A DNA stretch of 64,000 nucleotides from Algoriphagus alkaliphilus. Its GTDB lineage: Bacteria > Bacteroidota > Bacteroidia > Cytophagales > Cyclobacteriaceae. The DNA is taken from NCBI RefSeq assembly GCF_900103735.1, contig NZ_FMXE01000004.1, positions 62,001 to 126,000 on the forward strand. The letters run 5' to 3'. A model generated the notes under the pieces. The model worked only from the letters and a program-made list of their open reading frames with translations. It had not been told where the DNA came from and did not search any database. Positions 1 through 8,877 of this stretch are shown piece by piece (within the stretch, counting starts at the first letter, position 1; every line of letters begins with the position of its first letter). The translations under genes and the position numbers were made by a program.

Positions 1-1
1 C

Positions 2-334
2 GTTGTAGAAAAAGCAGATCAGATCTTTGACGTCGTAGAAACTCAGCCAAACCCTCCAGGGGGAATGGCAGGATGGAATGCATACCTTTCCAAAAACCTA
101 AAATACCCTACTCAAGCAAGAAGAATGGGCATTGAAGGAACTGTGATTGTTGTATTCGTAATCAACACTGATGGATCCATTCAAGACGTAGAAGTTTTGA
201 GAGGTATTGGTGGGGGTTGTGACGAGGAAGCTGTTAAAGTTGTTCAAGAAGCTCCAAAGTGGGAACCTGGTAAGCAAAGAGGCCGTCCGGTTCGTACTCG
301 AATGAGACTTCCAATTCGATTCAAACTTAGCTAA
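2..334 (+). CDS. TonB-family energy transducer, C-terminal part (partial)
   Basis: Only the last ~110 residues are in the window; the frame is open to the left edge, so the Met codon at 65 is internal and the true start lies upstream. Visible are a short linker ending in PNPPGGM and a TonB C-terminal domain with the YPxxARRMGIEG motif, a beta-strand VIVVFVIN, and the closing RPVRTRMRLPIRFKL strand. TonB C-terminal domains contact the TonB box of outer-membrane receptors and pass on proton-motive energy. The next gene carries a second copy of the same domain with very similar motif order, so the two look like a tandem duplication. No exbB/exbD is visible. Followed at once by a strong terminator. 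Confidence 0.85.
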   Translation, partial: VVEKADQIFDVVETQPNPPGGMAGWNAYLSKNLKYPTQARRMGIEGTVIVVFVINTDGSIQDVEVLRGIGGGCDEEAVKVVQEAPKWEPGKQRGRPVRTRMRLPIRFKLS

Positions 335-342
335 CACATACT

Positions 343-368
343 AGACCCGAGAAATCGGGTCTTTTTTT
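343..368 (+). terminator. Rho-independent terminator after the first TonB gene
   Basis: An 8-bp perfect stem (AGACCCGA / TCGGGTCT) with a GAAA tetraloop is followed by a run of T residues. It starts nine bases after the TonB stop codon, so it separates this gene from the second TonB gene. Confidence 0.85.
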
Positions 369-469
369 GCCCTCACCGATCCTCCTTTTCAACTAGTTAA
401 TAAACATTAGAGAAATAGCTTATACCAAAAATTCTTTGGTGATTTTTTTTAAACATTTCTCTAACAATC

Positions 470-1138
470 ATGGAATTAAAAAAGAATCCCAAATCAGACC
501 TTCTCAAGTGGTCAGGCGCAATCTCCAACCTTGGATTGGCGATTTCGATTGCATTCGTTTTGGTGGCTTTCGAATGGAAAGCTTATGAGGAAAAACCTCT
601 TCTTAATATTTCAAATGCTAATTCGAATTGGGAATCGGAAGTAATCCCGATCACTATTGAAGTACCTCCGGGGACACCACCTCCTGTAATAGCCCCCCAA
701 ATCAAAGTGATAGATGACGATATCGAACTTGATGACATCTTGACTATTGATATCCATTTTCCAGGGGATGAGGTAATTCCAGAGATCAAGCTAGCCGGTC
801 GTCCGATTATAGATGTTGCTGCGGAGATATTGGATTTCACAGAAGTACAAGCGCAGTTTCCAGGTGGAATGTATGCTTGGTACACCTACTTAAAAGCTAA
901 TCTCACCTATCCGAAACAGTCACAACGAATGGGAATTGAAGGAAGCGTATTTCTCAGATTTGTCATCAACACAGATATAGGAATACAGGATGTGGAAGTT
1001 GTGAGATCAGTCTATTCTTTTCTCGATAAAGTAGCCTTAGAAGTGGTCCAAAATTCGCCTAGATGGAAATCTGCCCTGCATCATGGTAGACCAGTGAGGT
1101 CTCGAATGACTATGCCAATCAAATTCAAGCTTAACTAA
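470..1138 (+). CDS. TonB-family protein with N-terminal anchor
   Basis: 222 residues, a compact TonB-like protein. A short cytoplasmic head (residues 1-15) is followed by one membrane segment (about 16-36), an acidic periplasmic linker containing PPGTPPP, and a C-terminal TonB domain (about 140-222) with YPKQSQRMGIEG, FLRFVINTD and a closing RPVRSRMTMPIKFKL strand. The family couples inner-membrane proton-motive force to outer-membrane receptors such as SusC proteins. The linker is short for spanning the periplasm, so it may be one of the many partner-specific TonBs of Bacteroidota or a protein with another role. It lies 135 bases after the first TonB gene but beyond a terminator, so it probably has its own promoter. 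Confidence 0.85.
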   Translation: MELKKNPKSDLLKWSGAISNLGLAISIAFVLVAFEWKAYEEKPLLNISNANSNWESEVIPITIEVPPGTPPPVIAPQIKVIDDDIELDDILTIDIHFPGDEVIPEIKLAGRPIIDVAAEILDFTEVQAQFPGGMYAWYTYLKANLTYPKQSQRMGIEGSVFLRFVINTDIGIQDVEVVRSVYSFLDKVALEVVQNSPRWKSALHHGRPVRSRMTMPIKFKLN

Positions 1139-1453
1139 CCCTACCTATTTTGAATATTAATTGAATTGGTAAGGAAACTGAATTATTTTATCCAAATGAG
1201 AATGCTCTGCAAGTATGCAGCTTAAAAAATAAAAATTGTACTATTCCACTTGATTTAACCTTAGAATACAGGCAGGGGCAAATCCTCCCACCGCGCCCTT
1301 CCGATCGATATTTTGTCTAGGCAGCTAAAATTCAATCGTAGATCAAGATTTTTATGGCTTTGGGCTTCAAAAATCCTGTCATTTCCATTTTGTATGTTCG
1401 CAGAATATTTAAGACTCAATGTGACAAGCAACAGTTATGAGACAGCCCCTTTT
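1139..1453. other. Intergenic stretch between convergent genes
   Basis: No gene is supported here. The downstream part (1370-1452) is an 83-base repeat described separately. The rest is AT-rich with no recognisable coding or RNA signal; a 62-codon open frame starting at 1313 crosses the repeat and looks like chance. Confidence 0.6.
1370..1452 (-). repeat. 83-base dispersed repeat, copy A (reads on minus strand)
   Basis: Read on the minus strand this segment matches 23121-23203 at about 77 of 83 positions by eye. It opens with AAAGGGGCTGTCTCATAA and contains CACATTGAGTCTTAAATATT. In this copy it begins one base after the TAG stop of the DUF4494 gene, exactly as copy B begins one base after the TAG stop of yicC. 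The CTGTCTCATAA end resembles an insertion-sequence or MITE terminus. No matching opposite end was found here, so this is probably a solo end. Confidence 0.75.
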
Positions 1454-1945
1454 CTATTCTTCTTCTATTGGTGTGACAGGTCTGAAATTACCAGGAGGTA
1501 GTTGATCTGCTACCTCGTCTTTTTCGAATGGGAAAACTTCTACAATTGGACTTTCGGTAATATCCGGGACACGGAAACTCACCAGCATGTTACTTAGACT
1601 TTCCTGAATTCTGTCATAAGCTTGTTTGACATCCTCAGCAGTGACAATCATGTATTGGGTGACTTTTTTCTCCTTTCCATTGTCTCCATCTGCAATCAAA
1701 TATGTGATTTTACACTTATGCCATTGGTCAGCATCCTCATAGAAAAATACGTCCACGATATTACTTTTGCTGATGCCGGTTACTTGAAAGTCTCCTCTGA
1801 TTTGAGATCCCAGGCGATCATAAAGAATCGCTTCGGCCTCCGTAAAAGATACCGCATCTACCAAATATTGCTCGGAAATGCTCTTCAGCAAGCCTTCCTC
1901 ATTTTCTTTTGCGTATTTGACTTTGCACAAAAACCAGGTTCTCAT
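1454..1945 (-). CDS. DUF4494 family protein
   Basis: 163 residues, soluble, without signal peptide or membrane segment. The opening MRTWFLCKVKY and the following Glu/Lys-rich alpha/beta pattern match DUF4494, a family found essentially only in Bacteroidota; its function is unknown. The C-terminus (VFPFEKDEVADQLPPGNF...) is acidic and probably disordered. It is transcribed alone and converges on the TonB gene. Its TAG stop is followed one base later by the dispersed repeat copy A, so the last residues PIEEE could have been reshaped by the repeat. The family assignment is from memory of its start and length. Confidence 0.75.
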   Translation of the reverse strand: MRTWFLCKVKYAKENEEGLLKSISEQYLVDAVSFTEAEAILYDRLGSQIRGDFQVTGISKSNIVDVFFYEDADQWHKCKITYLIADGDNGKEKKVTQYMIVTAEDVKQAYDRIQESLSNMLVSFRVPDITESPIVEVFPFEKDEVADQLPPGNFRPVTPIEEE

Positions 1946-2143
1946 TTTTTTCTGTTTTAAAGTCCCGAAGGTACTTTTTCTATTTTAAAGCGTCGAATGA
2001 ATTCTGCGGATATCTTTTGTATTTACAGTAGTGGATCTATCAATTCATTGATTGTCAGTCGAAAAACTTATAATAAACTAATCCTGCCGTGTGAGTAAAG
2101 TGAATTTCTCAAAAAAGATTAACTTGTTCTCAATAATAAACCT

Positions 2144-4411
2144 ATGCGAGAAAGAATTTTATACAGCTTCCCTGTCCAGCTTTTCCTTCTTCACCTTCGG
2201 AAAAATCTTGCATTGGTTTTTGTTTGGGGGATTTTGTTGGGTGTAATTCTTGAGCAGTTTGGAGTTGTTCTTGGGATACCATTTCTTTTTTTGGATCCGG
2301 AATACCTGTATGAGGTTTCTTGGTTGAGTTTTTTTTTGATGGGAGTAGGATTGGCCATTCTCACGATGGCATTTCATATGACCACCTATATCATGGACGG
2401 GAGGCAGTTCAAGTTTTTGGCTATTATTCCGAAACCCTTCATTCATTTTTGTTTAAATAACTCGATAGTTCCACTGATTTTTTATTTGGTGTACATTGTA
2501 AAGTTTGTCGTCTTCCAGCTGGATAATGACCTACCGTCAGACTGGGTCGTGCTGAAATATTTTTTTGGTTTTTCCCTGGGAAGCATATTTAGCTTTGGGT
2601 TGATCTTCGGATATTTTGCGTTCACAAACAAAGACTTTTTCATCCTTTTTGCAGGTAGTTTGGATATGAGACTTCGCAAAGTCCGGATGACTCGGGCCAC
2701 AGTTCTCAGCCAATACAAAGAATTAAAAATCAGGAAAGATAAGGTATTCACGTATCTGGATCTTGGATTGAAATTGAAGGATGTCCGACCGGATATTGCA
2801 CGATTTGAGACACAACAATTGCTTCGGGTATTTGATCAAAATCACCTCAATCTCTTTCTGATTCAAATCTTCCTAACATTTGTCGTCTTGTTTTTGGGGA
2901 TTTTCAAAGAGAATGAAATTCTGCAGTTTCCCGCTGCGATGAGTGTGACCTTGCTATTGGCGATTCTGATCATGTTGGTAGGGGCAATGAGCTTTTGGTT
3001 GAGGAGTTGGGCTACGCTGGTGGCAGTTGTGATTATTTTTTCAGTCAATTATTTCTCGAATTTTTCTTTTTTAAATCGTCCTCACGAAGCATATGGAATC
3101 AATTATGAAATTCAACCTGCAATCTACTCTTTGGCAAGATTGGATTCGCTTATTCATCGGGATACGCTGCAAAAGGACAGGGAAAACACCCTACGAATCC
3201 TCGAAAATTGGAAATCCAAATTCCCGAATGATTCCCTGCCAAAATTGGTACTAGTGGCTGCCAGCGGAGGAGGACAGCGCGCGGCACTTTGGACGCTTCA
3301 TGTCCTTCAGACCATGCATCATGCGACAAATGGGGTAATCACCAAGCATACCGAGTTGTACACTGGAGCTTCCGGGGGAGTTTTGGGGGAAGCTTTTTTC
3401 AGAGAGATTTACTTGAGGTCTCTTTCAGATTCGGCTTTCAATCCGACAGACACCAAGTTTTTGGATCAGATTTCTGCTGATAATCTCAACCCAATCATTT
3501 TTACGTTGCTGGTAAATGATTTGCTGATTCGAAACCAGCGGTTTGAATATGGAGGATATAGCCACCTGAAAGACCGTGGTTTTGCCTTTGAAAATCAGCT
3601 GAACATCAACACACATGGGATATTGGATAAACCCCTAAATGCGTATCGTGATCCTGAATTTCTGGCAAAAATCCCATTGCTTCCGGTCACCACACTGGTG
3701 ACCAATGATGGACGGAAATTGGTCATTTCCCCTCACTCCATGTCTTTTTTGGGGAGTTCAACTTTAGGGAAAACCGGGATGGATGAAAAAAAGCAAAGCA
3801 TCGACTTTCTCCGTTTTTTCGCTGCCCATGACGCAGGAAATCTCAGGTTTTTAAGTGCACTAAGAATGAGTGCGACATTCCCATTTATCACTCCCAATGT
3901 CGAATTGCCCTCGGAGCCGGCTATGGAGACGATGGATACTGGATTGTCTGATAATTTTGGTATCCAGGATGCTTTGCGCTTCCTGTACGTATTTCAGGAG
4001 TGGGTTGCGAAAAATACCAGTGGAGTGGTCTTGGTCTCTATCCGTGATTCCGAAAAATCAATTGAAATTCCAAAAACGGAACCACCCCGGATTTTTGAAA
4101 AAATCTTTACCCCATTGAAAAATATTTACATCAATTGGGACAATGTTCAGACCATCCAAAATGAGGTACTTTTTAATTACATGAATGAATCCATGCCTTT
4201 TGAGATGGAACGAATCGAATTTGAATATGCTCCTGAGCATGTTCAGATTGGAGAATTAACAGGTTCGCAGGAGACAATGCAGCGGGCATCCTTGAATTGG
4301 CGATTGACTGCTCGGGAGAAAAAGTCAATTTTAACCAGTATTTATTCCTCTAAAAACAGGCTTGCCATGGATCGGATTCAGGAGATTTTCCCCAATTCAC
4401 CAGAGGATTGA
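2144..4411 (+). CDS. Membrane-anchored patatin-like phospholipase
   Basis: 755 residues. The N-terminal half has several hydrophobic segments (roughly residues 20-45, 62-85, 105-125, 142-165, 240-260 and 268-305), so the protein sits in the inner membrane. The C-terminal half is a patatin domain: oxyanion-type SGGGQRAA near residue 371, nucleophile elbow GASGG near 408, and the catalytic Asp in METMDTGLSDNFG near 597, giving a Ser-Asp dyad. Patatins hydrolyse acyl esters of phospholipids. The multi-span fusion is larger than ordinary bacterial patatins (about 300 residues). It is a single gene that converges with the next one, stop codons six bases apart. Substrate is unknown. Confidence 0.8.
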   Translation: MRERILYSFPVQLFLLHLRKNLALVFVWGILLGVILEQFGVVLGIPFLFLDPEYLYEVSWLSFFLMGVGLAILTMAFHMTTYIMDGRQFKFLAIIPKPFIHFCLNNSIVPLIFYLVYIVKFVVFQLDNDLPSDWVVLKYFFGFSLGSIFSFGLIFGYFAFTNKDFFILFAGSLDMRLRKVRMTRATVLSQYKELKIRKDKVFTYLDLGLKLKDVRPDIARFETQQLLRVFDQNHLNLFLIQIFLTFVVLFLGIFKENEILQFPAAMSVTLLLAILIMLVGAMSFWLRSWATLVAVVIIFSVNYFSNFSFLNRPHEAYGINYEIQPAIYSLARLDSLIHRDTLQKDRENTLRILENWKSKFPNDSLPKLVLVAASGGGQRAALWTLHVLQTMHHATNGVITKHTELYTGASGGVLGEAFFREIYLRSLSDSAFNPTDTKFLDQISADNLNPIIFTLLVNDLLIRNQRFEYGGYSHLKDRGFAFENQLNINTHGILDKPLNAYRDPEFLAKIPLLPVTTLVTNDGRKLVISPHSMSFLGSSTLGKTGMDEKKQSIDFLRFFAAHDAGNLRFLSALRMSATFPFITPNVELPSEPAMETMDTGLSDNFGIQDALRFLYVFQEWVAKNTSGVVLVSIRDSEKSIEIPKTEPPRIFEKIFTPLKNIYINWDNVQTIQNEVLFNYMNESMPFEMERIEFEYAPEHVQIGELTGSQETMQRASLNWRLTAREKKSILTSIYSSKNRLAMDRIQEIFPNSPED

Positions 4412-4417
4412 GAGAAT

Positions 4418-4897
4418 TCAATAAGCAATTCCGATTTTTTTGTATATAAAATGCATGAGCCAAGCAGGACCAATGAGTAGAAACTGGAGGTCTTTGAAAA
4501 AGGAAGGTCTTTTTCCTTCGATTTTATGGCCTAAAAACTGAATGATCCAAGCAATAACAAAAACTCCAATGCTTATAATCCAAAGCTTTCCCGGAAAAGC
4601 GATGTTTAGGAAATTGGCCAAAGCAAGACACAAGGCTGAAAAAAACAGCATTCCCATACTCAAAGGCACAGAAAGCGAAATGTAATAGATAAGAGTAAGT
4701 GCCAATGCAATGGTAGCCCAGTTGGCGAAGTTGTGTAAAAACGACAAGGGCTCAAGCAAGAGGCCGGCTGGAACGCTGAAGATCAACCCCACTACACTGA
4801 AGAAAATCGCCGGCACGCAAAACCAATGAATCAATTTGTTGGTTTGATTGCGGTGACTTTCGCCATATTCTTCGAGAAGTAAATCAATTTTTCTCAT
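4418..4897 (-). CDS. Mpo1-like (DUF962) membrane protein
   Basis: 159 residues. The start MRKIDLLLEEYGESHRNQTNKLIHWFCVP is typical of the DUF962 / Mpo1 (YGL010w) family: an early H-x-N segment then HW. Four hydrophobic helices follow (about 28-48, 57-75, 78-98, 104-122) and a conserved QFLGHKIEGKRP segment before the last helix. Yeast Mpo1 is an iron-dependent dioxygenase that alpha-oxidises 2-hydroxy fatty acids; the role of bacterial members is not established. Here H15 and the H of LGHKIEGK would be candidate metal ligands. It is divergent from the FAD oxidoreductase with 77 bases between starts. Confidence 0.8.
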   Translation of the reverse strand: MRKIDLLLEEYGESHRNQTNKLIHWFCVPAIFFSVVGLIFSVPAGLLLEPLSFLHNFANWATIALALTLIYYISLSVPLSMGMLFFSALCLALANFLNIAFPGKLWIISIGVFVIAWIIQFLGHKIEGKRPSFFKDLQFLLIGPAWLMHFIYKKIGIAY

Positions 4898-4974
4898 GGT
4901 TTATTGGGTTTAAATGAGGTAGTTTCGATTCAAATTAGGCAACTCATTTCAAATTTTAAACTTTCCGCTGAAAG

Positions 4975-6102
4975 ATGTTTAGTTATTGGGAACAAAAAAA
5001 CTTTTTTGGCTATGACCTGATCGTGATCGGATCAGGTTTTACAGGGCTTTCTACTGCGATCAATTACAAAAAGAAAAAGCCCAAAGCGAGTGTGCTGGTC
5101 CTGGAGAAAGGTGTTTTTCCGACCGGTGCGAGCACCAAAAATGCAGGTTTTGCCTGTTTTGGAAGCTTGACAGAAATATTGGATGACTTTTGGGGTATGA
5201 GTCCCAAAGAAGTCACTGCCTTGGTGGAAAGGCGATACATGGGGCTTCAGCAGATCCGTAAAAATTTTGGTGACGCAAGGCTTCGGTATCAGCATACGCA
5301 TGGTTTCGAGCTTTTGGAGGCTGAAAATATAGCCGCAGCAGATCAAATAGGTGAAGTCAACAAGATGCTCAAAAAGCTTTTTAAGAAAGATGTCTTTTCC
5401 CTCGTCAAAAGGCCTGAAAAATTAGGTTTTTCTGACCGGGTCAAACTGGTCGTTGAAAATAATTTTGAAGGTGAACTCGACCCCGGAGCCTATTTGGGAG
5501 CACTCTGGGAAAAAGCTTCATTAATGGGGATTAGAATATTGACAGGCGTGTCAGTAGTGGAAGTGCAGAAAGATGAGGGAATCGTTTTGGCTGAAAACTC
5601 CGGAAAAAATAAAGTCTTTGAGTTCAAGGGAGAAAAAGTTGCGATATGTACAAATGCTTTTTCTAAAAAACTTTGGCCAGAGTCAGAATTGGAACCCGGG
5701 CGAGGACTCGTATTGCTGAGTAAGCCTCTGGCAGAAAAGTTACCTTGGAAAGGGTCTTTTCACATGGACAAGGGATTTGTTTATTTCCGGGAAATTGACG
5801 GGCGACTTTTATTGGGAGGAGCGCGAAACAAAGATTTTGAGAAGGAAAAATCGCTCGATTTTGAGACTAATCCAAAAATCAAAAGCCACCTCGAAAATCT
5901 CGCAAAAGAAGTGATTTTACCCGGAAAGAATTTCGAATGGGATATGGAATGGACTGGTATTATGGCTTTCGGGCCGAAGAAAAGTCCCCTGATTCAATCG
6001 ATTGGTAAGAAAACGGCTGTCGCTGTACGGCTTGGAGGAATGGGTGTTGCGATTGGCTGGCAAGTAGGAAAAGAACTTTCCCAGCTACTTTCAAAAATGT
6101 AA
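4975..6102 (+). CDS. FAD-dependent oxidoreductase (DAO family)
   Basis: 375 residues. A Rossmann FAD-binding motif VIGSGFTGLSTA lies at about residues 17-28 and is followed by VLVLEKG, the strand that binds the adenosine ribose; the C-terminal RLGGMGVAIGWQVGKEL segment closes the flavin site. This is the D-amino-acid oxidase / glycine oxidase fold, which oxidises secondary or primary amines of small amino acids. The sequence does not settle the substrate. GASTKNAGFACFG after the FAD motif is the usual GxxxRNxG-type stretch. It has its own promoter region facing the Mpo1-like gene; the antiporter starts 50 bases downstream and may be co-transcribed. Confidence 0.8.
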   Translation: MFSYWEQKNFFGYDLIVIGSGFTGLSTAINYKKKKPKASVLVLEKGVFPTGASTKNAGFACFGSLTEILDDFWGMSPKEVTALVERRYMGLQQIRKNFGDARLRYQHTHGFELLEAENIAAADQIGEVNKMLKKLFKKDVFSLVKRPEKLGFSDRVKLVVENNFEGELDPGAYLGALWEKASLMGIRILTGVSVVEVQKDEGIVLAENSGKNKVFEFKGEKVAICTNAFSKKLWPESELEPGRGLVLLSKPLAEKLPWKGSFHMDKGFVYFREIDGRLLLGGARNKDFEKEKSLDFETNPKIKSHLENLAKEVILPGKNFEWDMEWTGIMAFGPKKSPLIQSIGKKTAVAVRLGGMGVAIGWQVGKELSQLLSKM

Positions 6103-6152
6103 TTGATTTTTTTTACTTAGATTCAAAGCCTTTAAACTTCCGAATAAACTGA

Positions 6153-7610
6153 ATGAAAGTACAGCAAAGAACTCCGCGTATTATTGATGCGCTGATACCA
6201 ATTATTTTTCTAATTATCCTTCTGGTTATTAATATTCAGATTTTTGGTACTGATAGTTTAGCTGGCTCCAATCAATTGGTTTTGGTTTTATCATCTGCTG
6301 TGGCAGGGTCTATTGCGATTTTCAGACTTAAAATCCAATGGGAAGCGCTGCAGGATGGCATCGTGAAGAGCATCAGCGCTGCAATGAGTGCCATTCTGAT
6401 ATTGTTTTTGATAGGTTCACTGGCAGGTACATGGTTATTGAGCGGAATAGTGCCTGCGATGATTTACTATGGATTGAAAATCCTCAGTCCCGAAATATTC
6501 CTTGTGGCTGCCTGCATTATCAGTGCAGTTGTATCAGTAGCCACAGGTAGCAGTTGGACGACCGTAGCGACGGTAGGTGTGGCATTATTGGGAATCGGTA
6601 AAGCATTGGGTTTCGAAGAAGGGATAATCGCCGGAGCGATTATTTCAGGGGCCTATTTTGGGGATAAAATGTCGCCACTCAGCGATACCACAAATCTTGC
6701 ACCTGCTATGGCCGGAACGGATCTTTTTACACATATTCGGTATATGGCAAAAACCACAATACCTTCCATTTCAATCACGCTGATCTTATTTGTGGTCATC
6801 GGGTTGAACTATGAGACTGCCGGCAGTGTGGATGATGTGAAGTCTATTTCAGATACCATATCCGGGAAATTTAATATTTCAGGCTGGCTTTTTCTTGTTC
6901 CTTTAGCTGTTTTGGGGATGATTGTAAAAAAAGTCCCTGCGATTCCCGCTTTACTTGCAGGAGCACTTCTAGGAGGAGTTTTTGCACTTATTTTTCAACC
7001 CGAAATCGTAGTCGCCATTGCCAATGATTCTGGTTCCTATGCCTATTTGGGATTCAAGGCAGTGATGATGTCACTCTATGGGGAGACAGCAATAGTGACA
7101 GACAATGACATTGTGAATGAACTGCTGGTCACAGGAGGAATGTCAGGAATGTTGAATACTATTTGGTTGATTGTTTGCGCGATGGTTTTTGGAGGAGTAA
7201 TGGAGGTAAGTGGTATGCTGCAGGTACTGGCTGAAGCTGTGATTAAAAAAGTACATTCGGCAGGTTCTCTGATTGCTTCTACTGCCGCAACTTGCGTGTT
7301 TTTCAATATCACCACTTCGGATCAGTATCTGGCGATTCTCGTGCCGGGTAGAATGTACGCAGATATCTATCGGAAGCGAGGACTCAAACCTGAAAATCTC
7401 AGTAGAACTTTGGAGGATTCAGCGACAGTGACTTCTGTTTTAGTCCCCTGGAACACCTGTGGTGCAACACAAGCCTCAGTATTGGGTGTGGCCACATTGA
7501 CTTACGCGCCTTATTGTTTTTTCAATATTATCAGTCCGTTTATGACCATTTTATATGGTTATTTGAAGATCGGGATCCACTATTATGAGCCGGAAGAAGA
7601 GTTGGTATGA
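6153..7610 (+). CDS. nhaC: Na+/H+ antiporter NhaC
   Basis: 485 residues with about eleven to twelve hydrophobic helices. The segments ATGSSWTTVATVGVALLGIGKALGF, GAYFGDKMSPLSDTTNLAPA and the late FNITTSDQYLAILVPGRMY are hallmarks of NhaC antiporters, which exchange sodium for protons across the inner membrane for pH and salt balance. Length fits the family (450-500). Its last four bases overlap the start of the next gene (ATGA), so the two are translationally coupled. A transporter in the wider NhaC group could also carry organic acids or malate-lactate, but the motif set favours NhaC. Confidence 0.88.
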   Translation: MKVQQRTPRIIDALIPIIFLIILLVINIQIFGTDSLAGSNQLVLVLSSAVAGSIAIFRLKIQWEALQDGIVKSISAAMSAILILFLIGSLAGTWLLSGIVPAMIYYGLKILSPEIFLVAACIISAVVSVATGSSWTTVATVGVALLGIGKALGFEEGIIAGAIISGAYFGDKMSPLSDTTNLAPAMAGTDLFTHIRYMAKTTIPSISITLILFVVIGLNYETAGSVDDVKSISDTISGKFNISGWLFLVPLAVLGMIVKKVPAIPALLAGALLGGVFALIFQPEIVVAIANDSGSYAYLGFKAVMMSLYGETAIVTDNDIVNELLVTGGMSGMLNTIWLIVCAMVFGGVMEVSGMLQVLAEAVIKKVHSAGSLIASTAATCVFFNITTSDQYLAILVPGRMYADIYRKRGLKPENLSRTLEDSATVTSVLVPWNTCGATQASVLGVATLTYAPYCFFNIISPFMTILYGYLKIGIHYYEPEEELV

Positions 7611-8212
7611 TTCCTTATAGTATTAGTAAAGAAGAAGTCAACGAATTGCCTTTAGGGCAGTTTGAGGGAGATATTTATTTAATAGATCATCCAGATCAGG
7701 TGGAGGAGGCTGTTGACTTTTTAGAAGATCAGCACCTTATTGGTTTTGACACCGAGACCAAACCTTCCTTCAAAAAGGGGCAGTTTAACCACGTTTCGTT
7801 GCTTCAGCTGTCTACTTCAGAGCAGGCATTTCTTTTCAGACTCAATAAAATCGGTTTCCCCGGATCCCTTCGCAACTTGATGGAGAAGGAAAATCTGGTA
7901 AAAATTGGTGCTGCAGTCAATGATGATCTGAAAGGATTGGGGAAATTGACGGATAGTTTTTATCCGCAATCTTTTTTTGATCTCAATGATGAGCTGAAGA
8001 AAGTTGGGTTTCACAATGTAGGTGTGCGAAATCTCAGTGGAATGGTGCTGAAAATCCGGATTTCCAAATCAGAGCAAGTTTCTAACTGGGAATCCGAAAT
8101 CCTTACAGAAAGGCAGCAGCGCTATGCTGCAACGGATGCTTGGGCTTGTCTGAAGATCTTCAATGTACTCAGGGAAGAGGGATTCCTTGATGAGTTATTC
8201 AATCCAATCTGA
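7607..8212 (+). CDS. 3'-5' exonuclease, RNase D-like
   Basis: 201 residues. DEDD-type exonuclease: motif I GFDTETKPSF (residues ~47-56), motif II around KIGAAVNDDLKGL (~105-117) and motif III YAATDAWACLKIF (~173-185), which together carry the metal-binding acidic residues. The family removes nucleotides from the 3' end of RNA or DNA; the single-domain form without HRDC differs from full-length RNase D. Its start overlaps nhaC by four bases. Its last 14 bases overlap a fragment of a YigZ/IMPACT gene on the other strand, so the 3' end is near an old rearrangement point, but the domain itself looks complete. Confidence 0.85.
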   Translation: MIPYSISKEEVNELPLGQFEGDIYLIDHPDQVEEAVDFLEDQHLIGFDTETKPSFKKGQFNHVSLLQLSTSEQAFLFRLNKIGFPGSLRNLMEKENLVKIGAAVNDDLKGLGKLTDSFYPQSFFDLNDELKKVGFHNVGVRNLSGMVLKIRISKSEQVSNWESEILTERQQRYAATDAWACLKIFNVLREEGFLDELFNPI

Positions 8213-8369
8213 CCGATAGCGATTTGATTTCTTCCTCAGGATTCACAGGAAGAGCAAAGTAAAGGAACTTGCTGCCCCGGTCTTTGTAGTTCCCCTCACT
8301 TGTCCCTGCCAAAGTCAGAAAGGAATCTGATTGCGTTTCATTTTCGGAGAAGTGGCCCATAAGTGTCAT
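8199..8369 (-). pseudogene. YigZ/IMPACT family protein, N-terminal stub
   Basis: Reading the minus strand from an ATG at 8369 gives 56 codons: DSFLTLAGTSEGNYKDRG followed by SKFLYFALPV and EEEIKSL, then a stop at 8199. This matches the first ~50 residues of the YigZ/IMPACT family (about 200 residues), whose members start with a YKDKGSKF-type motif. The rest of the domain, including the conserved HHCYA region, is absent because the exonuclease gene occupies that place. What is seen is the reading frame and motif; that it is a remnant of a deletion is inference. The stretch up to 8445 holds nothing else recognisable besides the promoter region of the cupin gene. Confidence 0.75.
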
Positions 8370-8445
8370 GTGAGATGAAGACTTGAAAATATAAAATTAA
8401 CAGTAGGCTAACTTCGCCTTTACCTGAATTGTCTTATTTTTAGCT

Positions 8446-8877
8446 ATGGCAACTACAGAATTGAATAACAAGAGGCTAGAGTACCATGCTCCTTGGCAAA
8501 TCGAGATTCCCGGTCATGCCAATGAAAGCGGATCGGTTCATTTTTGGGAAAATTTTCAACTCTTTCCAAATGGAGTACTTCGCTGTTTTTGGATTTCGGG
8601 GGTAAAGGAAGGCGAATCCCGTGGGAATCACGCGCATTGGCAAGAGTCACAGGTAATTGTGTCGATAGCGGGAAAGCTTGAAATCAAAGTGATTGGCCTT
8701 GACGGCAATACGACAGTATTTATTCTTGAAAGGCCAGGTGTTGGCCTTTACATTCCTCCCTTAAATTGGATTGAAATCCATTTTTCAGCAGATGCTGTAC
8801 TTTTGGGACTTGGTGACAGGGCTTTTTCAGAAGCGGATTACATCCGAGACAAAAACTACTTTGGAAGCCTTCAATAA
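8446..8877 (+). CDS. WxcM/FdtA-like cupin, sugar 3,4-ketoisomerase type
   Basis: 143 residues, a single cupin. The motif RGNHAHWQESQVIVSIAGKL (about residues 58-77) contains the histidines that line the active site of the FdtA/QdtA dTDP-4-keto-6-deoxyglucose 3,4-ketoisomerases, and YIPPLNWIEIHF is the second cupin motif. Those enzymes make dTDP-3-keto sugars for surface polysaccharides. No partner aminotransferase or dTDP-sugar genes are visible, so the exact reaction is uncertain. It heads a plus-strand trio with an acyltransferase (overlapping) and a glycosyltransferase (three bases further), which supports a role in cell-surface sugar decoration. Confidence 0.75.
   Translation: MATTELNNKRLEYHAPWQIEIPGHANESGSVHFWENFQLFPNGVLRCFWISGVKEGESRGNHAHWQESQVIVSIAGKLEIKVIGLDGNTTVFILERPGVGLYIPPLNWIEIHFSADAVLLGLGDRAFSEADYIRDKNYFGSLQ

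Noticed and set aside
1313-1501. 62-codon plus-strand frame
   Set aside because: It crosses the dispersed repeat and the antisense end of the DUF4494 gene and its product has no recognisable features.
8771-8860. Upstream ATG start for the acyltransferase
   Set aside because: It would read about 90 bases of the cupin gene in another frame and produce an N-terminus unlike the family.
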